This document shows, one piece after another, positions 11,439-21,877 of a stretch of 64,000 bases of DNA; within the stretch, counting starts at the first letter, position 1; each line of letters begins with the position of its first letter. The stretch covers positions 6,111,992 through 6,175,991 of the forward strand of contig OY821746.1 of the NCBI GenBank assembly GCA_963682055.1. Direction: 5' to 3'. A program made the position numbers and the translations under genes. The stretch is from Primula veris (Eukaryota; Streptophyta; Magnoliopsida; Ericales; Primulaceae). The notes beneath the pieces were generated by a model, which worked only from the letters and a program-made list of their open reading frames with translations, searched no databases and was not told the origin of the DNA.

Positions 11439-14400
11439 GTATGCTTGAGATCAAAAATCAACGAGGACAAGTGGTTCCTAGATAGTGGATGCTCAAGACA
11501 TATGACGGGAGACAAAACAAAATTCACCACTCTTGCACCTAAAGACGGAGGCTTTGTGACCTTCGGGGATAATAGCAAGGGCAAAATCATCGGTATTGGT
11601 AGTATCTCTAAACCATCTAATGTCGTTATTGATAATGTATTGCTTGTTGATGGTCTTAAACATAACTTGCTTAGTATAAGTCAACTTTGTGATTTGGGTC
11701 ACAAAGTCATTTTTGAAAAATCGCATTGCATTATTCATTGTATTTCGGATAATAAAACTATTCTTATGGGTCAAAGACAAAATAATGTCTATATGATTGA
11801 TTTGAATAGTTCGGTGGTTGATGAAGTCAAGTGTCTTGTTACTATCAACGACAATGGTTGGTTGTGGCATAGACGACTTGGTCATGCAAGTCTTGATTTA
11901 CTTGCTAAACTTTCTAGTAAAGATTTGGTAATAGGTTTACCAAAAACTCCTTATATAAAGGACAAACTTTGTCACGCTTGCCAATTAGGCAAACAAACAA
12001 AGATTTCTTTTAAGTCTAAAAATATTATATCTACTACTCGTTGTTTGGAGCTCATTCATATGGACTTAGTTGGCCCCTCCCGGACACTTAGTCTTGGCGG
12101 GCGTGCATATGCTTTCGTCATGGTTGACGATTTTAGTCGCTTTACGTGGGTCTTGTTTTTAACTCATAAGCATGAAGCATTTAGAGAATTCTCTATTATT
12201 TGCAAAAAGCTCCAAACACGAAAGGGTTATATGATCAAAAGTATCCGAACCGATCATGGTAAGGAATTTGAGAATACTCCATTTCAAACTTATTGTGATG
12301 AAAATGGTATTGATCATAATTTTTCGGCCCCTCGTACGCCCCAACAAAATGGGGTAGTTGAGAGGAAGAATAGAACCCTAGAGGAAATGGCACGGACCAT
12401 GCTTTGCGAAAATAATTTGCCAAAGTATTTTTGGGCCGAAGCCGTAAATTCCGCTTGTTATATTTTAAATAGAGCCTTAATTAGGCCCATATTAAAAAAG
12501 ACATCTTACGAATTATGGAATGAGCGAAAGCCCAATATTTCTCATTTACGTGCATTTGGTTGTAAATGCTATGTTCATAATAATGGTAAGGATAATCTAG
12601 GGAAATTCGATGCTAAGTCCGACGAAGGAATTTTCGTTGGATATGCTATATCGAGTAAAGCTTATCGTATTTTTAATAAAAGAACTTTATTGGTGGAAGA
12701 GTCGGTACATGTCTCGTTTGATGAGAATTTGCCGACGATTGATAAACCTTTAATTGTTCATAATATTAATGATGATATTTTTCATAATGCATCTTCTTCC
12801 AATCATGTTGCATCTAGCTTAGAGTCTACGCCTAGAATAGAGGTTGAACCCGTAGTTGATGAAGTCACTATAGATGTACTTCAAAAGGACTTAGAATCTA
12901 GTGTACACATTCATGAGGATTTGCCTCAAGAATGGCGATATGCCAATCACCATCCGCAAGATTTAATTTTGGGTAACCCGGGAGAAAGAGTGCATACACG
13001 TTCTTCTTTAAGAAATATAGTTAATCATTTTGCATTCTTGTCTCAATTAGAGCCCAAGAACATTCATGAAGCGGAACTCGATGAGAGTTGGGTATTAGCT
13101 ATGCATGACGAATTAAATCAATTCGAGCGTAGTAACGTATGGACCTTAGTACCTAGACCGCGTGAGAAAACCATTATAGGTACGAAATGGATATTTCGTA
13201 ATAAGATGGATGAATCCGGGGTAGTGATTAGAAATAAGGCTAGACTAGTAGCTCAAGGGTATAACCAAGAAGAAGGCATCGATTTCGATGAAACTTACGC
13301 ACCCGTAGCTAGACTAGAAGCTATTAGAATGTTACTTGCTTATGCCTCTTTTAAACGCTTTAAATTGTTTCAAATGGATGTTAAAAGTGCATTTTTAAAC
13401 GGCTTTATTAATGAGGAAGTTTATGTAAAACAACCACCCGGTTTTGAAAATCACGAGTTTCCTAATCATGTGTACAAACTTCGAAAAGCACTTTACGGTT
13501 TAAAACAAGCACCCCGGGCTTGGTATGAAAGACTTAGTAAATTTTTGATCAAAAAGGGTTTTTCTCGTGGTACTTTAGACACTACTCTTTTTATTAAAAA
13601 GGATGGAAAAGATATGCTTTTAATTCAAATTTATGTTGATGATATTATATTCGGTGCTACTAATGCTCGCATGTGCGAGGAGTTTTCTAAGTGTATGCAA
13701 GGTGAATTCGAGATGAGCATGATGGGTGAACTCACCTACTTCCTTGGGTTGCAAATCAAACAAACAAAGGACGGAATTTTCGTCAATCAAGCAAAATACA
13801 CGAGGGACTTGCTCAAACGGTTCAACATGAGCGATGCAAAGCCGCTAGGAACTCCAATGAGTCCGGCAACAAAACTAGACAAGGATGAATCGGGTAAAAG
13901 CGTGGACCAAAAGCTCTATAGAGGTATGATTGGATCCCTCTTATATTTAACCGCAAGTAGACCCGATATCATGTTTAGTGTTTGCATGTGTGCTAGGTAT
14001 CAATCTTGCCCTAAGGAATCGCATGTTATAGCCGTTAAGCGCATATTTAGATATCTTGTAGGTACTTGTAATTTAGGATTATTTTATCCTCATGATACTT
14101 CTTTTGAATTGCTTGGCTATTCCGACGCCGACTTTGCCGGTTGTCGATTAGATAGAAAGAGTACTAGTGGTACTTGCCATTTCCTAGGAAACGCCTTAGT
14201 TTCTTGGCATAGCAAGAAACAAAACTCGGTTGCGCTTTCCACGGCGGAGGCGGAATACGTCGCCGCGGGTAGTTGTTGCGCACAAATCCTTTGGATGCGT
14301 CAACAACTAAACGACTTTGAATTATCTTTTAATAGTGTACCTATATTGTGTGATAATACTAGTGCTATTAACCTTTCGAAAAATCCGATCCAACACTCTC

Positions 14401-14573
14401 GCACTAAACATATAAATTTACGTCATCACTTTTTACGGGATCATGTCCAAAAAGGGGATATTACACTTGAATATATAAGTACCGATAGGCAATTAGCCGA
14501 TATCTTTACAAAACCCCTTAATGAGGAACAATTTTGTTTTATTCGACGAGAGTTAGGCATGTTTGATGTGTGA
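11439..14573 (+). CDS. pol: E2 Pol: protease, integrase, reverse transcriptase, RNase H
   Basis: The frame is open from 11439 to a stop at 14573 with no early ATG, so translation start is unknown. Counting from 11445: protease DSG at 13-15 ([11 protein letters not shown]); HHCC block from about 141 ([15 protein letters not shown]); integrase D207, D270 and E306, an exact DD35E spacing; RT from [11 protein letters not shown] through YVDD at 730-733; RNase H with YSDAD at 892-896 and STAEAEYVA. All expected catalytic motifs are present. Gag stops at 11420-11422, and in the pol frame a TAG stands at 11436-11438. The two frames therefore do not overlap and a simple ribosomal frameshift cannot join them. 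Confidence 0.94.
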   Translation, partial: VCLRSKINEDKWFLDSGCSRHMTGDKTKFTTLAPKDGGFVTFGDNSKGKIIGIGSISKPSNVVIDNVLLVDGLKHNLLSISQLCDLGHKVIFEKSHCIIHCISDNKTILMGQRQNNVYMIDLNSSVVDEVKCLVTINDNGWLWHRRLGHASLDLLAKLSSKDLVIGLPKTPYIKDKLCHACQLGKQTKISFKSKNIISTTRCLELIHMDLVGPSRTLSLGGRAYAFVMVDDFSRFTWVLFLTHKHEAFREFSIICKKLQTRKGYMIKSIRTDHGKEFENTPFQTYCDENGIDHNFSAPRTPQQNGVVERKNRTLEEMARTMLCENNLPKYFWAEAVNSACYILNRALIRPILKKTSYELWNERKPNISHLRAFGCKCYVHNNGKDNLGKFDAKSDEGIFVGYAISSKAYRIFNKRTLLVEESVHVSFDENLPTIDKPLIVHNINDDIFHNASSSNHVASSLESTPRIEVEPVVDEVTIDVLQKDLESSVHIHEDLPQEWRYANHHPQDLILGNPGERVHTRSSLRNIVNHFAFLSQLEPKNIHEAELDESWVLAMHDELNQFERSNVWTLVPRPREKTIIGTKWIFRNKMDESGVVIRNKARLVAQGYNQEEGIDFDETYAPVARLEAIRMLLAYASFKRFKLFQMDVKSAFLNGFINEEVYVKQPPGFENHEFPNHVYKLRKALYGLKQAPRAWYERLSKFLIKKGFSRGTLDTTLFIKKDGKDMLLIQIYVDDIIFGATNARMCEEFSKCMQGEFEMSMMGELTYFLGLQIKQTKDGIFVNQAKYTRDLLKRFNMSDAKPLGTPMSPATKLDKDESGKSVDQKLYRGMIGSLLYLTASRPDIMFSVCMCARYQSCPKESHVIAVKRIFRYLVGTCNLGLFYPHDTSFELLGYSDADFAGCRLDRKSTSGTCHFLGNALVSWHSKKQNSVALSTAEAEYVAAGSCCAQILWMRQQLNDFELSFNSVPILCDNTSAINLSKNPIQHSRTKHINLRHHFLRDHVQKGDITLEYISTDRQLADIFTKPLNEEQFCFIRRELGMFDV

Positions 14574-14969
14574 AATATACATATATACATGTATTTGATT
14601 AATTTCATATATTTCAGTATTTTTGCATATTTTTTTTCTTGCCAAATCTGTGTCGAAATGTGCCAAAATTTCTGTTCTGTACCTCATTTACAGTCGATCG
14701 ATCGTCAGATAAAACGACCGATCGTTTTGTTACAGACGACCGATCATTACATAAAACGACCGATCGTTTTTTAGTCCTACTCTCTGGATTTTTTTTTTGG
14801 CCTTTTTCGATCGATCGTCACACAAAACGACCGATCGTTTTTGTGATTTTCTGTGTTAAAACACCTTTCAAAACCCTAAATTCATTAAACACTTCAAAAA
14901 ACTCTCTCTCTCAATTTCGCCTCCTCCTCCAAAATCACCCAATTTTTTTTTAATCCAAGTCAATCAAAC
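14574..14969 (+). promoter_or_regulatory. E2 leader between pol and third ORF, with motif array
   Basis: About 400 bp non-coding. From 14693 to 14843 it holds six or more copies or variants of the ACGACCGATCGT palindrome also found in the LTRs. A CT-rich stretch and 'aaatcaccc' follow before the ATG at 14970. E3 has an equivalent array at 52604-52755. The placement suggests a control region for the third ORF (inference). Confidence 0.55.
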
Positions 14970-16292
14970 ATGGCTCGTACGAAGAGTGCCTCACGCAACC
15001 TTGTTGATGAACCCGAAGACGACTACGTACCTCCGTCCACTCGCCCCCGCATTCCTCGCGCTCGCCGAGCCAGCTCATCCTCCACCGCTCCTCCCTCGGG
15101 CCCCGGTGCCCCTTCCGGCTCTCTTCCACCTCTATATCCACCTTCAATGGATAAAAGAGGTATTTTATCAAATTTCACACTCGATATGAATCTCTTTCGT
15201 GAACGTTTTCCCGCTCTTATGATAGATTTAAGCTTTTACAAACTTGATACTATCCTTTCTCTTAAAGAACCCTTTTACAAAGAAAATGTTTATGAATTCT
15301 ATTACAACCTCGCTCTTGATAGGGATGATGGCGCACTTCGCTTGCGTTCATCATTTAACGGACAACCTTTCGTTTACGGTATAGACCGTCTACGAACCCT
15401 TTTACGCCTAGATAACGATGGTGTCCATGAGTCGAGTGACGATCTTTGCGACCAACTTGAGATCGAAAATTTTAATGATCTTAAAAACGAAATTTTTCAT
15501 CCCCTCCATAACAATCAATCCAACAAAGCTCATGGCCTCTTATTCCGAAACAAATTAGCCTATCACATCCTATCTCACATTGTCCTACCCCATACTTCCA
15601 ATTTCACGGATGTCACCAACGAGTATATCTTTCTTCTCGGGTGCATCCATCGCCGAGTCAAACTCGACTTTGCCACTCTCATCTTCCTTAAGATGGATTC
15701 GCTCAAAACGAAATCCAAAAATGGGCTACCTTACGGTGCCTTGATTTCGGCCATCCTTAAGGACCTTCATCTAGTTCCCGGTGGAACTTTGTTCAAGAAT
15801 AAGGACAAACATATTTGGGATACTTCCTATCTTTCCCAAATGTCCATAAAATTCAATACTACCGACAAGACCATTACGTGGTCCGGTAAACGGGTGTCCG
15901 GCCCCGGCTATACCCCTCTTTCCCCCGAAGAGGAAGAGTATGTCGGCCCCAAGGCCACATCGCGTGCTTCTCATGAGGACGTCGCTATATCCTCCGATTC
16001 CATTCCCCCCACCGATATCCCTACATCCTCTCGTCCCTCTCGACGACAAGGAAAAGCTCAAGTGGGATCGTCTTCTCGTATCCCGCGCTCCGACAAGTTC
16101 TATGACTCTCTCTACATCAACCAATACCACAATGCACAAACGACCCGTCGATTGTTTCGTTTTTTGAACCCGGGACAAGAAGAGCTCGACCGACTTGATC
16201 GTGAAAGCGCCGAGCAAAAGGCACAATTTCATGAATTCTTTCCAAATGACGACGACGACGACGAAGATGATGCGACTTCCCACCGCGACTAG
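14970..16292 (+). CDS. E2 third ORF: 'putative plant transposon protein' (Transposase_32-like)
   Basis: 440 codons in env position. The first ~70 residues are basic and Pro/Ser-rich (MARTKSASRNLVDEP, RPRIPRARRASSSS). Residues about 95-280 resemble the plant domain catalogued as 'putative plant transposon protein' (Pfam Transposase_32, from memory): KENVYEFYYNLA, then NGQPFVYGIDRLRTLLRL, then KLAYHILSHIVLPHTSNF, VTNEYIFLLGCIHRRVKLDF and GLPYGALISAILKDL. The C-terminus is acidic (NDDDDDEDDATSHRD). No signal peptide or membrane segment, so it is not a typical envelope protein. The E3 homologue is also fully open. Biochemical function is unknown. Confidence 0.82.
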   Translation: MARTKSASRNLVDEPEDDYVPPSTRPRIPRARRASSSSTAPPSGPGAPSGSLPPLYPPSMDKRGILSNFTLDMNLFRERFPALMIDLSFYKLDTILSLKEPFYKENVYEFYYNLALDRDDGALRLRSSFNGQPFVYGIDRLRTLLRLDNDGVHESSDDLCDQLEIENFNDLKNEIFHPLHNNQSNKAHGLLFRNKLAYHILSHIVLPHTSNFTDVTNEYIFLLGCIHRRVKLDFATLIFLKMDSLKTKSKNGLPYGALISAILKDLHLVPGGTLFKNKDKHIWDTSYLSQMSIKFNTTDKTITWSGKRVSGPGYTPLSPEEEEYVGPKATSRASHEDVAISSDSIPPTDIPTSSRPSRRQGKAQVGSSSRIPRSDKFYDSLYINQYHNAQTTRRLFRFLNPGQEELDRLDRESAEQKAQFHEFFPNDDDDDEDDATSHRD

Positions 16293-16864
16293 GCGGAGAT
16301 ATTATTTTCATGTTTTTTTTTGATGATGTCAAAGGGGGAGAAATACCTCTCTATTTGTTTTTCTCTTTGCATTGTATTTCTATTTCCTTTGAGTTGAACA
16401 AGTTGTTTTTGATGTAATAAGTAGGAAACAGTTTTTACTTGATTATTATGATGCGTTTCTTCTTACATTATGCGGTTCTTCTTACATTTGCTCTTGTTTA
16501 TATGGCATTGTGTGATTGCGATTTTAACTATGCGTTTGGATCTTATTTGATATTATTGCATTTAGTGCGCATAGTTTGCTAGTTGATTGGATTATATATT
16601 TTGTTTTTCTTTTGTGGCGATTGACCATTTTTAGGCAAAACTATGGCCAAATTTTCGCTTGCATATCGATCTTCGTTATCCCTAATCGTTTAGCATTGTG
16701 ATTACATTTTTTTAAATCGGATGTTATGACATTTACTTGCTTTTTCTCAAAACTCTTTTATCCAAGTAAAGCGTCATCTATACATTTCGGTTATACTTGT
16801 TTAAACAAAAAGAGCTTATAGTATGTTGAAGTCAATATTTTGTCATCATCAAAAAGGGAGAGAT
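16293..16864 (+). other. E2 3' untranslated region and polypurine tract
   Basis: Non-coding, T-rich. It ends in aaaaagggagagat at 16851-16864, the plus-strand priming polypurine tract directly before the 3' LTR. The same tract is seen inverted in E3 at 50421-50434. Confidence 0.8.
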
Positions 16865-18043
16865 TGTTGAACGTTGATTCTTCAAATCGATTATTTTGAT
16901 GATAACAATATTTGTAAAACATGATAAAAGCTCGTTTTGCGTACTAATCATTTATCTAGCGTGTCAAAGGGTCAAAATGATAGAATACGCAAATACGAAG
17001 TCAACGGATCAAGCGGAACGTCAATCGGAATTAAATCGAACAAGTTACAAGCTTTCGAAGTTGGTCGAGAAAACCGAAACTTGCCCAGAATAAAAAACGA
17101 TTGATCTATAAGCAAAAACGATCGATCATTTTCAGTGTAATTCCTTCCAGAGAGCACAACGTTAAAACGACCGATCGTCAAGAGGAAACGACCGATCGTT
17201 TTCAGTGTAAATTCTTCCAGAGAACTCAGATTAAAAACGACCGATCGTTTTACAGAAACGACCGATCGTTTCTGTAGAATTTCAAATTCCAGCTTTTAAG
17301 CTCTTCCTGAAAATTGGGCGAACCACTGCATTTACCAGCATTCAATTCTGCCAACAACCAGCAACGGTCTGAAATTAAATGCTGAAGCTTTTCTCCCTAC
17401 AAAAAGCTCCCAATCCCTTTGAAGAAAAGTATCCAAGCATTCAACAACTTATAAGCAATTCTTACAAAGCTATTCTTCAAGCTTATACTACAAAATCTCA
17501 CTTGTATTCTTAAATATTCTCGAAAGTATTATTCTTGTAATTCCATAAACTTCGAGAAACTATTTTTAGTGAGTGATCATATTTGTAAAAGAGTAATTTT
17601 ATAAACTCATTTGTGAGCGAGTGAATTGGGTAGAGGCTTTTAAGCAAGTGTAGCTTAAAAGCTCTAGGTCATTTATTCGGGATACTCATATAGTGAGGGG
17701 GAGCATAATCGGTGATTAAGCTCGTTAAGGTGTAACCTTGAAACAAAGATTTTTAGTGAAACACTCGGTAGTGAAAATACCGAGGAGAGGACGTAGGCGC
17801 GCTTTGCCGAACCTCTATAAATCTTGCGTTATTTCTATCCCTTAACTTTTACTTTTCGTATTCATTTATCGCTTATATTCATTGCTTGCTTAGTTTATTA
17901 TAGCGAAAATTAGTTAACGAGAAAGTTTAGTTTATAAAAACTACTAATTAACTTAGTAAATAACCCATAGATTTCATTCCGCGAAAAACGTACATAAACC
18001 TTATTCACCCCCCCTCTAAGGTTTAGACTCCTACGGACCAACA
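16865..18043 (+). repeat. E2 3' LTR
   Basis: 1,179 bp, same length as the 5' LTR and identical as far as I could read, including the motif array (17092-17272). Followed by the ACCAG target duplication at 18044-18048. Confidence 0.95.
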
Positions 18044-18048
18044 ACCAG

Positions 18049-19193
18049 GATTTCATAAAACTGATGATTCATTTGTATGCAAGTTACAAAAGTCACTTTA
18101 TGGCTTAAAACAAGCTTCTAGGCAGTGATTTTCTAAACTAAGTAGTGCTCTTTTAGAGTTTTGTTTTGTTAAGTCTTATGCAGATCATTCTTTATTTATA
18201 TTACAAAAAGGTCAGGATTTTCTTACTTTATTAGTATATGTGGATGATATTGTCTTAGGAAGTTCTTCTTCTCCTTTGATTAATGCAGTTAAGTATTTTT
18301 TGAATGAAAAATTCAAGTTAAAAGATTTAGTACCATTAAGATATTTTCTAGGATTAGAGGATGCAAGAAGCCATAAAGGCATTCACATCTGTCAAAGAAA
18401 GTATGCTCTTGAGTTATTAGATGATACAGGCCAATTAGCTGCAAAACCAGTTTGTTTTCCAATGGACACTAAACAAAAGCTAGTTAATGATAAAGATAGT
18501 ATTATCCCTGATATTAAGTCTTATAGGCATTTAATTGGTAGACTGTTGTACTTAACAATTACAAGGCCAGATATTACTTTTTCTGTACATGCTCTCAGTC
18601 AGTTTTTAGCAGCACCTACAAAGGTGCATTTTGATGCTGCAATAAGAATACTGAAATATGTCAAGATGAATCGAGCACAAGGTATTCTTTTCTCATCTTC
18701 TTCTAGTTTAAAATTAAAAGCTTTTACTGATAGTGACTGGGCTGGATGTACTACTACAAGAAGGTCAGTCACAGGCATTTGCATTTTTCAGGGTGAATCA
18801 ATGGTTAATTGGAAAAGTAAAAAACAAAATGTGGTTTCTAGGAGTTCTTGTGAAGCTGAGTATAGGGCATTAGCCAATACTAGCTGTGAAATAGTTTGGT
18901 TTCTACAATTGTTAAAAGATTTTGGTATTTCTTAGGATGGTGTTGTTCCTATTTTTACTGATAGTAAATCTTCTTTAGCATTAGTAGACAATTCAGTAAA
19001 TCATGAAAGAACAAAACATATTGAAATTTATTGTCATTTTATCAAAGAAAAAATTGATGCTGGTATTGTTCATCCTTTGTATGTGTCTTCTTCTAATAAT
19101 CTGGCAGATTTGTTCACTAAAGCATTGGGAAATCCTGTTTTTCAAGAATTGTTGTTCAAGATGGGAGTTTTATCTTTGCACTCTCCATCTTGA
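18049..19193 (+). pseudogene. E1A gag-pol remnant, 3' part (RT and RNase H)
   Basis: Continues the RT interrupted by E2: GFHKTDDSFVCKLQKSLYGLKQA, the YVDD box (LVYVDDIVLGSS, about 18236), then the RNase H core (FTDSDWAGC, SSCEAEYRALA) and the C-terminal NLADLFTKALG segment. Stops at 18126 (TGA for TGG) and 18933 (TAG for CAG) interrupt it relative to copy B. Not translatable as a functional polymerase. Confidence 0.88.
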
Positions 19194-19201
19194 GAAGGGT
19201 A

Positions 19202-19546
19202 TATTAAGTATAAAAATGCATTACTATGTTGTGTGTTGATGAACTGATTTGTAAGTTCTGGATACTTGATGTATCCAGAATAAATGCTGTTAGTTTCTTG
19301 TTACTTTTATAATATGATGGACTGATTTGTAAGTTCTGGATACTTGATGTATCCAGTATAAATATTGTGTAAATTTGGTTTAATGATAATAACAATCATT
19401 ATTATTCGTTTTAATAAAACAATTTATCTCTCTCTATATATATATAAATATATATGCATATATATATATATACACACACACATATACCTAATATCAGAAA
19501 TCATAATAAGCTGAGTTTAATCATAGCCTGATTATGGCTTTCTACA
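19202..19546 (+). repeat. E1A 3' LTR
   Basis: 345 bp, same ends and internal palindrome pair as the 5' LTR. It has several substitutions (for example aataaatgctg for aataaatgttg) and a longer TA/CA microsatellite, so the insertion is old. AATTC duplication follows at 19547-19551. Confidence 0.92.
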
Positions 19547-19551
19547 AATTC

Positions 19552-21877
19552 GGTATATTAAATCACATATAAGTATATGGTGAGTATCGGATCAATGATA
19601 ATATTGAAAGACGCTTCTGGCTCGAAAATAACTTACACTTATACGCTTACAATTAATGTAATATTTCAATAAAATGGTTCAATGTAAGGAAATATTCTTG
19701 CCCTTCTCTGGTAGAGTTTAGAGTTTAGACTTAAACTTTATACTATGATTTATCTCTAACAATTTTTATAATTTATATAATGATTTAAAGTTTAGGCACC
19801 CTCAGCTGTGACTCAGATATAACTAATCCCATAAGGCGGATGACTTGCAATTTTTTTAGCAAAAAGCGACACATTTAATATTTGTAATAATTTTTGTGTG
19901 TAATATATGCACACAGTAAATGGCTGTACGTACTACCTACCATCTTATAAATCCATGTTCATTTTTATTTCTTTAAAATGGTCGCACTACCATCCTAAGT
20001 CTTAACTGACATTTACATGATTCTATAGTTTCAATTGAATATAGGTAGGTTTGTTTATTCAAGAATATATTAAATGTTTATTTTTATGATAATGTGAGTG
20101 ATAATTCTAAGTTTGAATTACATTTATTGGTGCATCTTCCATGCCAGTCAAAGAACTTTTGCCAAAGAAAAACAATCAATCGAGTGCATTTATAATAATG
20201 TGAGTAATAATTCTAAGTTTGGATTACATTTATGGGTGTATTTTCGAGGTCAGTAGCATTCTATTATAATAAGTCAACACAAGTCAAATGAGACTATTCA
20301 ATTTAATAAAAAAAATTCAAAAATACCCCTACACTTTTATATTAATTAAAATATACCATACTCGCATAAAAATATAAAAAGTAAAAACTAATAAAATTAT
20401 TTATCCCTCTTTACCAAGCAAAAATTCTTTTAAATCTTAAACTTACTATTTTTTTTTTTGTATTATCCACATATTAATTATATCATAACTATACGTATTT
20501 TTTATATTTTTATTGCGTTACGCGCGGTACAACGCATGTGGCACGATTACTATTATTAACATACCTTGGCCAAAGAAAAGAAAACAAAAGCAATCAATTA
20601 TGTGCATTTATAATTATAATTTTGAAAAATAACTTATACTATGTATCTTGATTATTGTTTTTAGAAGATCGTACTTAATGGATTGAGTACTTGTCGAAAT
20701 CATAAAGTTTCCTTAAACATTACGTTTGTATGCATGAGGACAAATTAGTTAAGTACAATAAAGAAGGACTTGATTTATTTCTTGGCCCTATTTTTGAGTC
20801 AAACCAATTTACTTGTTTTGGTTATTGTTTGAACGTACCAGTTTTATGCAGATTTAGGATAAGGTAAGAATATGAAATGAGTTATAAACTAAGAAAGGTA
20901 AGATAAATGCAAGTGGGGATATTTGTCCCTCTGTTTGTGTCGCGTTTTCTTTCGTCTTTTATTATTTTTCTCTTAAAATTGCAATTAACAACTTTTTTTT
21001 CAAGTTCCAAACTTATTTTAAGATATGTACTATATATATTATCTCAATGACAATTGACTCAAAATTGAATCATAATTTATTAATTCAAAGAGAGAAAAGG
21101 CACATAATTGTTATGTAAAGTTCAAAATATTGATAGTTGCACTAAAATTATGTTCCCAAGAAGTAAATTTGTGAATAAATGTTATGAAATAATTGACATG
21201 TTTATAAAGTACGAAAGATAATGACTCGATAAATACTTTCTGTCGCAACCTAAAGGAATGAAATGAATAACGGTACAACGATTTTATTAATGGCAAACGT
21301 GGCGCAAAAGCAACTCGTACAAAATTTTGTTTTTAGAAAATGGCTACGTCTTTAAAATTTAAATATTAAATCACGTTCCATAAGGCCATATTGTAGCAGA
21401 CTTGTGTGTTTGGACTCAAAAAATTTCAAAAAATTCAACAACAAACATATTTTACAGTTTGCACGAAGTTAACGTATTCAAGTATTTAGAGTGAAAATAA
21501 ATCATTAGTTGAAAGAAACTTCTTAAATTTCCTTTATATAATTTTTAAGTAATTTTGAGTCTTTGACCCGTAGATGTTTATAATTTGCACCACAATACTG
21601 TAATCGGTCAATATTACAACTATGCAAAAATGTCCTTAATTAAATATTCCAATTCAGAGTGAATGTAAAAAAAAAAAAAAGTACATATCCGAAAAAATAT
21701 GAGTCTTTTCATTAAAATATAGTAAAATGGAATTATGACAGACTCTAGTACATAAAGTGAGAGACTGACACCAGACTCTTTCTCTTCCCGTCTTATACAT
21801 ATATACATACATATATTTCCAAAACAAAACAAAACAAAACAAACCTACATATACATGCATATATACTGTAATTAACA
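19552..21877. other. Spacer and upstream region of PMD gene A
   Basis: AT-rich, no gene. Near 20090-20260 a block of about 107 bp is tandemly repeated (aatgtgagt.ataattctaagttt.). Near 20510-20550 is a GC-richer patch (gcgttacgcgcggtacaacg) that may be a transposon end, not defined further. The last ~100 bp has (aaaac)n repeats and short TA runs, probably the 5' UTR of the PMD gene. Unit B holds the same spacer at 31970-34277. Confidence 0.55.

Larger units (their letters stand above)
8486..18043 (+). mobile_element. E2: nested, apparently complete Ty1/copia element with an extra 3' ORF
   Basis: 9,558 bp. Both LTRs are 1,179 bp and I found no difference between them by eye. ACCAG target duplication, iMet primer site, polypurine tract, intact gag (9731), pol (11439) and a third ORF (14970). 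The size, LTR length, and an extra ORF in env position resemble the SIRE/Maximus type of copia, but lineage is inferred. Inserted in E1A only, so it arrived after the tandem duplication. It could still be mobile. Confidence 0.95.
4624..19546 (+). mobile_element. E1A: short-LTR Ty1/copia element, split by nested E2
   Basis: LTRs at 4624-4958 and 19202-19546, primer-binding site TGGTATCAGATG directly after the 5' LTR, purine-rich tract gagaagggta before the 3' LTR, and AATTC target duplications at 4619-4623 and 19547-19551. The LTR termini are TA...CA rather than TG...CA. Without the 9.56-kb nested element and its 5-bp duplication the element is about 5.36 kb, normal for a compact copia. Domain order gag, zinc knuckle, protease, integrase, RT, RNase H fits Ty1/copia (RE1-like by wording of motifs; lineage is inference). 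Several nonsense changes make it defective. Confidence 0.93.

Noticed and set aside
15771..16283. 170-codon minus-strand frame opposite the E2 third ORF (and 50984-51580 in E3)
   Set aside because: Antisense shadow created by codon bias and the acidic/Ser-rich tail; no known domain. The sense frame is longer and conserved.
16896..17181. Small genes in the E2 LTRs (same frames at 8517-8802)
   Set aside because: Identical in both LTRs because the LTRs are identical; no coding evidence.
18240..18935. Intact 231-codon RT/RNase H gene
   Set aside because: It is the E1A remnant between two nonsense codons, not an independent gene.
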